A DNA stretch of 64,000 nt from Dactylis glomerata (taxonomy: Eukaryota; Streptophyta; Magnoliopsida; Poales; Poaceae). Numbering within the stretch: the stretch's first letter is position 1; every line of letters begins with the position of its first letter. The stretch covers positions 3,785,176-3,849,175 of the forward strand of contig QXEO01000222.1 of NCBI GenBank assembly GCA_007115705.1. The letters run 5' to 3'. A program made the position numbers and the translations under genes. The notes beneath the pieces were generated by a model that searched no databases, was not told the DNA's origin, and saw only the letters and a program-made list of their open reading frames with translations. Positions 55,848-64,000 of this stretch are shown here, piece after piece.

Positions 55848-57743
55848 TGTGGTGACCCAGCATACCACTGCATGTGTAGTATGCAAGTCGTTGATATAAC
55901 ACTAATGAAACACCGTCTCACTAGTATTACATCTATCAGAGTGGTACAACAGAAACATCGCAGGTCCATGGTATGATTATAGGATTACAATTTTCAGCAT
56001 ACAAAAGATCTTCAGAACCTCCTCAACAGGTAGAGGTTTAGTTCTGGCGACTACACACGAGAAAGAATCAAGTAAGACTAAACTAAACTACAACTAATGC
56101 AGTTGGCTTACTACTCAACTACAGAATACTCTAACTACTAGGTTCTAGGATTAGGAAACTGATTCCCTTCTATCCCTATTCTAGTTTTTCTCCAAGCTTC
56201 GCGCAATTGTAGGCTCCGCTGATAATCATGATGTTGGTAGAATTCTTTATCTTCATCTTTAGTTCTTGAGGTTGTCTCCTTGAGTTGCCTTCAACCTAAT
56301 TCTTCAAAGTCTAGCAAGGGTTTAAGAGATTTGGGGTGAGTAACGAGCGTTACCCAGCAAGTTTCTTTAGAACGAAGTTGTGTGATATGCACTAACTACA
56401 ACCACAGACCCAAAAGAGTCGTAGGCCTATGCAAGGTTTTGTCAAGGTTTTCTTGAAAGATTGCTTTTACTTTAGAAAACTATGCCCAACAGCCAACACA
56501 GGTATAGTGCCTTGAGAGCACCTTTCCTGCCGCGTTCGCAGCTCCTTCCCGGAGCAAGGGGTAACATGTCACATCCTTTTACACTCTGCAGAGGTGCATC
56601 CTTCCAAGAGAGATCAAAGCCTTGCTGCACAACCGGGCGATCTTTCCCGTCCACACTTCCTTGGTGTGGGGCCCAGTCATTGATCCAAGCCAATCACTGC
56701 CTTCTCCGCACAACGCATGCCCACCCAATTCACGCAAGCAGGTTGTGCCCCTGATATTCACCCCCAACGATGAAGTACCTAGGCGTCCCTTGCGGACCAT
56801 CATAGACACCAGGGCCGTGAGAACTGAGGTGTCCCACCCATATGCAAGTAGTCTCGCAAGATCTACTGCGACCGGCAACTGGCTGCCCGTTGACATGCGA
56901 ACGAGAGAAGATACAGCTGACTTTCCCGTCCCATTCCAAGTCTCTTGGAGGACACGGTTTTCACGGCGCCGGACTAACTGTGGCATTGGTAATTAGTCCT
57001 AGGTTTACTTTCCCATGCAAGTGGAACCTCCACCACCACAATCTTACCGTGGTTCCACCTGCCAGACCTCCTAGGTTATCACCACTGGTCGATAACAACT
57101 AGTCATATTACTTATGAAAATAGGTTTTCCATCCTTTTTGAAATGTTAGAGTTTGAAGTCAACACTTTGCAAGTAGTTTCAAAACCAGTGCAATCAAGAG
57201 ATATGAGCAAGATAAACTTGCCTTTTTGACTGCAAGATTATGCAAGTCAAGGTCTTCGGTACGTAGGAAATCCCAATTCTGAAATAGCTCCATCATCTGG
57301 TAAAGATGATGTTAAAAGAACTGCAGCATGATATGCATCATATATGCTATGCATCGCTCGAAGTGTAACCTAACCCCGATGAGTTGCTAATATTGGGTTG
57401 TGGTGAATTCTTGTGATGTGTTGCACTTTTAAGTTCAAAGACGCACACAAGGTTGTTAAGGGTTTTAGGTTATCTGACAATTCTTCAAAAGCAGTAGAGT
57501 AAAGCTTCAAACAAGAGTAATTGCAGGGGATAGGTATAACAATAGGTGAAGACTTGAAAGTAACACTTTTATGTTGTAGCTTATTATCAGCAATCAAGTA
57601 GTTGGTTATGGACAAGCAAAGCTGAAGTAATTCTTATTTGATAAGGATACCCCGTTAGAGTACGGGTTGACAACAATCTTAATACCCAATAGGATTATAT
57701 AAGTTCAAACTTAATGGAATAGTTTGTTACTTACTTTCAATGT

Positions 57744-58355
57744 CTTTTAAAAGAATAACATTTGAAGAATATGTTTATTATAGATGAGAAGCACTACACC
57801 TTAGGTTTAGTGTTCTAGAGTTAAGCATGGCTCTATCATAATCTGAGAGTAGATAATAGTTGAGCATACCAAGGTAACAAGCTAGGTTTCATCAATATTA
57901 AGAGGGTTTTAGTGAAGCATGGAAATGTTATTCATCTAGGATGGTGAAGCATAACAATGTGGTAGTGTTCTAGGGTTGATTATACTTATCTATTACTCTA
58001 AACATGCAAAGGTCATTACTTGTTACTAGACAAGAATGGGTGTGATGCTTATTTAGTATGTTCTTAAAAAGAATTACTTTTGAAGAACACGATACTTAAT
58101 GAATATTTTTATTACTTAGGAAAATGGCGATTAGGTGATGTCAGGAAGATTAATAGTTTTTAAGTTGCAACAAAGGTGTTGCAAATAGTGAGTTGACTAA
58201 AGTATACCATGTTGAAATGGAGTATCAAACTAACCACTCAAGGTTGGATTAGAAAGCACGGCTAACTAGCACACTAGGGTAGTTAATGGTTTTAGTACTA
58301 AGGAGTAATGGTAGGTGATTAAGTTGTATGTACTTCAAAAGAATAACTTTTGAAG
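57744..58355. repeat. Three dispersed copies of a 23 bp palindrome
   Basis: CTTCAAAAG-AATAA-CTTTTGAAG at 58333-58355 is a perfect 9 bp inverted repeat. Degenerate copies stand at 58063-58085 and 57744-57767, spaced about 320 and 270 bp. The DNA between shows faint similarity, so these may be remains of longer repeats inside the T12 LTR. Confidence 0.7.
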
Positions 58356-59625
58356 AACATAAACCTTAATAGGTTTTAATATTAGAACCTCATTTTAAGT
58401 TACAGATTTTGTTCAGAAATAAGTAGGAAAGCTTGGTTATTTAGGTTCCTAGATTTTCAGGGTTGGAATCCAATTTTTAATTGATTAAAGATTTTAAAAT
58501 GGTTTAGATTTTCTCTTAATGAAACAATTGTTGAACTAGCAATATTAGAGTTAGGAAATAATTCTTATTCAATTTCATGATTTTTTCCCCTATTTACACA
58601 TTTTAAATTTGTTTTTAGGAAAATCAATTTAGGAATTAAAATCCTAATAGTAAGGTATATTATTTAATTATTTCTAGTAAAGAAATATTAATTGAAATAA
58701 CATACTTGAAGTTGTTAAGATTTTATTTGGTATTGGAAAATTTTGTTCAAATTATTTTAGTTGGATTTAAATTCAAGGTTCAAATACTACTTAATCAAAT
58801 TTTTAAATTTGGTTCAAAATAATTTCACACAAGTATGCAAGATTCAAGTATAAACAGATAGATTTTGTTTTTCTGAACATTTTGGTATATTAATTGTATT
58901 TTTCTGATTTTATTTGAATTAGTTATGAATTTCCTAAGTATCAGCAATTTTCTGGAATTTATGATTAACAGAGAAAATGTTTTGCACCAAAAGGATACCT
59001 ACCCTAAGCCACTGACAGATGGGTCACGGCCACGACAGCTGCCACGGTGGCCTTGACCGGGTCAAAATCATTGACCACCCCCAGGAACATACAGATGATT
59101 ATCAAATTCATCGATTTAAGTCGAATTGAGTGCAACGAGTTGGTGCTTTAGCTTTGGAAGAGCAAGGCGAGCATGATGGTGCAAGAGCCACCACTTTTTG
59201 GTCACCGGAGCAAGCTCCGGTGAGCTCAACTGCGGCGGTGCATGGCGGCCTACGGTGACGGCGAGCTATGGCGACTCCTACAACTCAGTAAAATGCTCAG
59301 GAGACGTGGATTCTCACCTGGATGCTTCCAAGATGCTCGCCGGAGGACATCAGGGACGGAGATGACCACAACTTTGCCGATTCCGGTGAGTTACTGCAAA
59401 GAAGAATGATGAAAATCCGGCGATTGGGGTTGATTGAGTTCGATTCCAGAAGCATGGATGCTCAATCCATCATGGCGGAGCTCCGGGGATTTTCGTGGTG
59501 GCTTGGGGAGGCTTATTCCGGCGAGGACAAGGTTCGCCGGAGCTAGGGTTTCAGTGAAACCTACAGAGATGGGCGAGAAAGAAGAAGAGTGGCGATTCAG
59601 AGCTTATCCACTGCGGCTGTGCACC

Positions 59626-59632
59626 TTTTATA
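59626..59632 (-). promoter_or_regulatory. T12 TATA box
   Basis: TATAAAAGG on the minus strand, directly before a GC-rich stretch, as in T9. Confidence 0.6.
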
Positions 59633-61652
59633 GACGTCGGGAGCGGCGGCCTTCATCTGGGACGTCGGCACAGCGGCGGCGGATCGGGCGACGTCCTCGC
59701 TGCCACGCAGCTGCTTGAGGAAGACGACGACCTCCATCCCCATTTCGTAAAAACGAAACGGTATCTGGGATTGGGCCGGTTACTGGGCCAAGCAAGGTGG
59801 GCTGTGGCGGCTAGGTTAGTTCTTCTTTCTTTTTTTTTCTTCAGTTTCTTTTCTTTTTGTTCTATTTTCTTTGTCATTTCATCTATTTGAATTTAATTTG
59901 TTTTTGCAGGATTTTCAACTAATGACCATGAGGAGATTCAAATAACACAGTACTGGTTCAATATCAAGTTGTATAAAAGAATTCTCAATGTGTATTGCAC
60001 AATATTACTTGGTATATTAATTTAATTTAGAACTAGGAACTTGATTAAAGGTAAGATTTTAACTGGGTACTTGGGTGTTCAAATTATTTTCCTGTGAACT
60101 GGTTTTTCTCAGGAGCATATAGAAACTAGGTTTATATTAAAATGGTATAGAATGATTATCCACATTTTTTTACTATCTTTGAGCTTCTTATATAGTCTTT
60201 GATGAAAGGACATGATTTTATGCTTATCACTACTATGCTACTTAATGACATGGAATTGTTATATGGAGTTCTAAAAATGGCCTTATTTATTTTCTTGATA
60301 CTTAACTTGAAAATATGAACTACCTCCCTTTTACAATGAAGATCTCTTCATCTGAGGTCCACATACATAACAAGAAGTGAGTGTTTTAATGGTTAATGAT
60401 CTGGACTCCTATTAGCAGGGTTGTTTTAGGGAAACAATTGTTTGGTTAAAGATATATCAAGATTGTATGGTTTGCTTATGATCACATGGTGATGCATAAG
60501 TTAAATTATTACTTGGTATGGATTCCCAAATAAATGAATAAGATTATGGAACTGGATAGAATGCTATCACCCTCCACCAGGAACTAGTGTTCCCTTTGAA
60601 ATAAGATTAATGCAACAAAGGTTCTATAAACTACTAAGTTCTAGGTTTGGGCTGATGATCTGCTCCACCTATATGCAGATGGTTACTCAATGTGATCTTA
60701 TGCACAGATCAAGGTTTCTCATATAACCTTAACAAGATGGGTAACTCCTAAGTGAGATGTGTTTAAGTTGAACTCCTACTCCACACTTGGTTTTAGGATG
60801 ATATCTGCTTATCAGACAAGGTTTCAGAGCTAACCTAATTATCTTCCACCAACAAGTATAATCATGTACTAGACATGATCATCATTTGTTTCCTTCATCA
60901 ACTCCCATAGTCTGTGCATCTGAACTTCCTTCATAAACTCCTTCTCAAAGTATTGAGATCAACACTACTACCAATACTCCTCCTTGGTATCTGGTGGTTC
61001 CAACCGATACATTATCCTAAGGTTAACTTCTCAGTTTAGGATTCTTCACTACTCATAATTCACATTCCTATTATAGTTCATCCTGGTCTTTATTCTATTC
61101 CTAACTAGGGATAAACTCTTGGTTGTACCTGCCTTCTGAGATTAAGAATATAATCTCCCTCTTAGTGTTATTCACATTGGAGCTAAGGCAATACAATAAT
61201 CAAACTAGTATTGAGCTAACCTCTCCACTTCTCATATTTGGACTCACTAGATTAGGACATAAGAATATAGAATAGATCATGGTTCAAGAATAGGATTTGT
61301 GTAAACTTCTTTAGCATGAAAGAAGTAGGGTTTAAAGAATACCATGATGATCTAGGTGTGAATATATATTTGGTTCTGAAATGGTGTGTCAAGCATTTTA
61401 GTTTTACCTCACTTAACTCTTTTAGTTGTGGTGACTATCACTACCCAAAACAAGGATTTTAACAGAGGTCATATTGAAGCTTATCACACTCTAATTGATG
61501 AGCTACTTCAATTCCATCAACTTAAGTGAAACTCCAATCACTTTGATATGTTTTATTTAAACGCGTGAAAATTACCCGGATTTTCTATGCATGAAATGCA
61601 ATGCACACATCTGTTGTCTCTATTTTATAACCTCTAATCCTGGGATATTACA

Positions 61653-61668
61653 GTCTCTCCCCCTTAAA
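61653..61668 (-). other. T12 polypurine tract
   Basis: TTTAAGGGGGAGAGAC on the minus strand ends right at the LTR start. Next to it is a TTCGGGACGAAGTTTAG stretch, a common sequence before the 3' LTR of Tekay/Del elements (from memory). Confidence 0.75.
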
Positions 61669-64000
61669 CTAAACTTCGTCCCGAAGTTTTCGCTCTCATA
61701 CGTTGTTGGACAAACTTGATGTTGGTATCATAAGTCTTGAAATTTCTTTACCAACTAATTGGGATATAGATGGTATCCTTTGTCTAGAGTGTTCCTTGAA
61801 TCTTCTGTTATCTAACTCCGAACAATATGCTCTTAAACTCCATCCATCTTGGTCTCTTCTTGGTCAATCTCTTGGATTATCCATGTTGGCAACACTTTCT
61901 ATGGCTTATAGGGTCCTACTAATTGTTCCAACATATCTTCCTAATTGGCTCTTGGCTTTACCACCTAAGAACGGATTAAACACATGTAGTGTGTCCATTC
62001 GAGTTTTCTGATCCATCTTTATAGATCTTATTTGGTCTTCTAAGTTCAAGATTATGGTTAACTCTAATCTCAAACTTCTCCAGCTGCGGTTCATGATATA
62101 CCAGCTGTGGCTCATAAACCAGCTGTAGTTCTCACTAGATACCAGTTGCGGTTCACACCTGGTGTGATTAGGGTCAAAATCACCTCACTCCTTTGCCAAA
62201 CTCCATAAGGTTACGGCAACTCTTGGAAAGCATTTACTTCTGACATACTTCATCCCGCCATCAACACTTTTAACTTTCTTGAACTCTTCTCCTTAGACTT
62301 TTCTAATGGTCTTTGAACATATTATCCTCTAACCGTTAGAAGTCCATGGTTAAACTATAAATCTTGGCCGGTCTTTCTACTACGTCTATCTATTGGTTTC
62401 TTGAAGAAATCTACGGTGTACCCACACAATTGTGGATATCCGGTACGAATTCTTCGATAAATCCTTTAGGTAGGTCTTTTGTTCTACTTTTGGATGCATA
62501 AAGTTCTTATAGTTGATGAGAATTGGGTTTTCCCATCGCTATCTACCCTAATTCAGACGGTACGTTAGATACAAAGCCACGGGAGAAATCCGGCAGAATT
62601 TCTCTTGTACCGGAGGACATCCACGACAGGCAATTGTATAAGTTGAACAAAATAAGAACTACTAGGGATATAAATGAACCAATGGCTTCAACCGATCATT
62701 GTTGCCATGAATCCTCACAAGTCTTAGTCCATAGACAAAGACTACAACTCAAAGATAAGGATAGATATTACTAATGTCTTAACCACCAATCAACAATTCA
62801 AGATTTTGGGACTAGGGATCAATGTTATACAGAGATGTTATGTGTCTTAGTCACGCTATCAACGAGGGTTACTGGGGTTACCACTCCCAGGCTGAATAAA
62901 GCAGCAGGCAATACCGGAATGGATCATCGGTATCACAACACCTCCATTGGTCCGTGATGTACTAAGCATAACCAGGGCTGCATAACAACGAGCTCAAATA
63001 CCTTAAACTCAATTGCGGTTACCTAATTAGTGGTTCTATTCAATAATCTAGAGTTACCTCTAGTGTTTTAAGACCTAGAGTACTACTACTAAATTCCAAT
63101 ATTTCATCTTACTACCACTTCATGATGCTTCCATGAAGATCAGTTGATAGCTTCCTTCTTTTGACTTCGGTCATCTGGTGATTCTTCATCTTCTGGCTTG
63201 ATTGCCTTGGGAATTCATCTCTCCCTCACACGAACCCCTTAACCCTCTAGAACTATAGCATCAAGTAAGAACTTGATGATGCAACATGCACTTGCACATC
63301 AAAGTCCAACTTCATGCATAGATCTAGTCACACAATAAAATCCAAGAAAATCCAAAATTGTGCTGGCAACATACATCATCATAAGCCTGTGAGATAGTAT
63401 TAAGCAAAACATCTCCAGATTTCAGGCTTAGATGTGTACCTTATAGCACCAAATAATATAGGTTTATGTTGTGCTATATTGCTCGTAGTGGTGGACTACT
63501 ACTCTTTGTCTCAATACTTACCTCAATTGCCCAATTGCAATCGAATAAATTTGAGCAAAGGGGTTTGGAATTCATTCTAACGGATCCATATTCCTTTAAG
63601 ACTACTATTTCTTGCTTACCTTCCGTCCTATTGAAGACGAATCTCACATGATCTCTCAAAACTTCACGTATACATGAGCATTATACTTCTTCACCAGACA
63701 TGGTTCACACAACTCCCTGACTTATATAGGTCTTTTCTGACTAAAGTCTGTGGTTTTTGATACACTTGATCCAGTTACCATGGTTGAGAATACTTCATTC
63801 ACCAATCTTCCTGAGCATCTACCTCCTCAGCTTGAAATTGCTGGTCTACTACGAAGTTCTACTCCTTCATGTGAAGATTCTCAAGTGAATCCAACATGAT
63901 TAAAGTTTTTATACTGTCAGTACATCTTACTTGTATATGGCATTCTTGAGTATCTACATACATAACTAACCCTGAGGTCCTACTACCTCGTATAGTCTCA
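61669..64000. other. T12 internal region, no coding capacity seen
   Basis: 2.3 kb of mixed, AT-rich sequence with only short frames (the longest about 100 codons, without recognisable similarity). No integrase tail or chromodomain, which would be expected on the minus strand here, is visible. It contains the short repeats at 62080-62160. Confidence 0.55.
62080..62160. repeat. Four short CCAGCTG-type repeats
   Basis: Units beginning CCAGCTGCGGTTC, CCAGCTGTGGCTC, CCAGCTGTAGTTC and CCAGTTGCGGTTC, 18-23 bp apart. They form an imperfect tandem array. Confidence 0.65.

Larger units (their letters stand above)
55848..61652 (-). mobile_element. T12 3' LTR, 5.8 kb
   Basis: On the minus strand it starts TGTAATATCCCAGGATTAG (61652) and ends GGGTCACCACA (55848). 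The start resembles T9 (TGTAACATCCC). The minus-strand TATA box at 59626 splits it into a U3 of about 2.0 kb and an R-U5 of about 3.7 kb. The start-site side (about 59150-59620) is GC-rich and AT-poor, like the matching part of T9. The middle (57700-58400) holds a triple palindrome. A GC-rich block at 56500-57090 has open frames on both strands that I do not accept as genes. Without the partner LTR, a nested insertion inside it cannot be excluded. Confidence 0.7.
55848..64000 (-). mobile_element. T12: Tekay/Del-like element, minus strand, partial
   Basis: A long LTR (55848-61652) with TG and CA ends is followed on the right by a polypurine tract on the minus strand, so this is the 3' LTR of an element whose body extends to the right. 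GAAAA (55843-55847) is the presumed target duplication in T11. The visible 2.3 kb of internal region shows no pol, which is unusual just before a 3' LTR. It may be a non-autonomous derivative. Confidence 0.72.

Noticed and set aside
56482..57102. Overlapping frames of 85-135 codons in T12
   Set aside because: GC-rich LTR sequence with open frames in several registers and no recognisable motif. A coding region would favour one.
62079..62165. CRISPR-like or satellite array
   Set aside because: There are only four imperfect units with no unique spacers of constant length, and the setting is a plant transposon.
1..64000. tRNA or rRNA genes
   Set aside because: I looked for cloverleaf-like and rRNA-like stretches; only primer sites complementary to tRNA 3' ends were found.

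Overview
This window is a block of nested plant transposable elements. I see no intact host gene. The LTR families, the long LTRs (0.3 to 5.8 kb), the Athila-like and Tat-like Gypsy polyproteins, the grass-type LINE and the depth of nesting suggest intergenic DNA of a large-genome Pooideae grass, most likely a Triticeae or a close relative such as oat or ryegrass. The clade-level calls rest on motifs I recognise. I could not search a repeat database, so I give no family names. Elements are labelled T1 to T12 from left to right.

Layout, left half. T1 (1-1198) is part of an Athila-type LTR on the minus strand. It sits in T2, a minus-strand Tat-like element. T2 has a 336 bp 5' LTR (15763-16098), gag-protease (12649-15725) and a multi-exon ORF on the opposite strand (1199-2751, then 12218-12355), but no reverse transcriptase or integrase. 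T3 (2752-12217, target duplication CGAGT) is a complete Athila-type element inside that antisense ORF. T2 itself lies in T4, an Athila-type LTR now in three pieces (16099-16224, 24327-24810, 37754-38044). The gaps in T4 hold T5 (16225-24321, duplication GGCCT) and T6 (24811-37748, duplication GCAGC). T6 carries T7, a 2578 bp solo LTR with duplication GTAGT, in its 3' LTR. T4 lies in T8, a decayed Tat-like pol with two RNase H domains and integrase (38045-40457).

Layout, right half. A broken B3 DNA-binding domain lies at about 40925-41200 on the minus strand. T9 is a 4 kb Tekay/Del-like LTR with an initiator-Met primer site. T10 is an L1-type LINE inserted just downstream of that site. T11 is an Athila-type non-autonomous element inserted in the LINE endonuclease. 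T12 is a minus-strand Tekay/Del-like element with a 5.8 kb LTR, inserted in the 3' LTR of T11, and its internal region runs off the window.

How the parts relate. T6 has gag, protease, RT, RNase H and integrase in one reading frame broken by only four stop codons. T3 and T5 keep only gag-protease, and T11 has a single unrelated 197-codon ORF. All four share LTR ends, a primer site of tRNA-Asp type, a GC-rich palindrome upstream of the TATA box, and a 14-base hairpin core about 500 bp before the 3' LTR. I infer an autonomous/non-autonomous group that shares cis signals. The main candidates for something undescribed are the ORF exchange between T5 and T11, the fixed-distance 3' hairpin, and the second palindrome-TATA module in front of the small coiled-coil ORF of T6.
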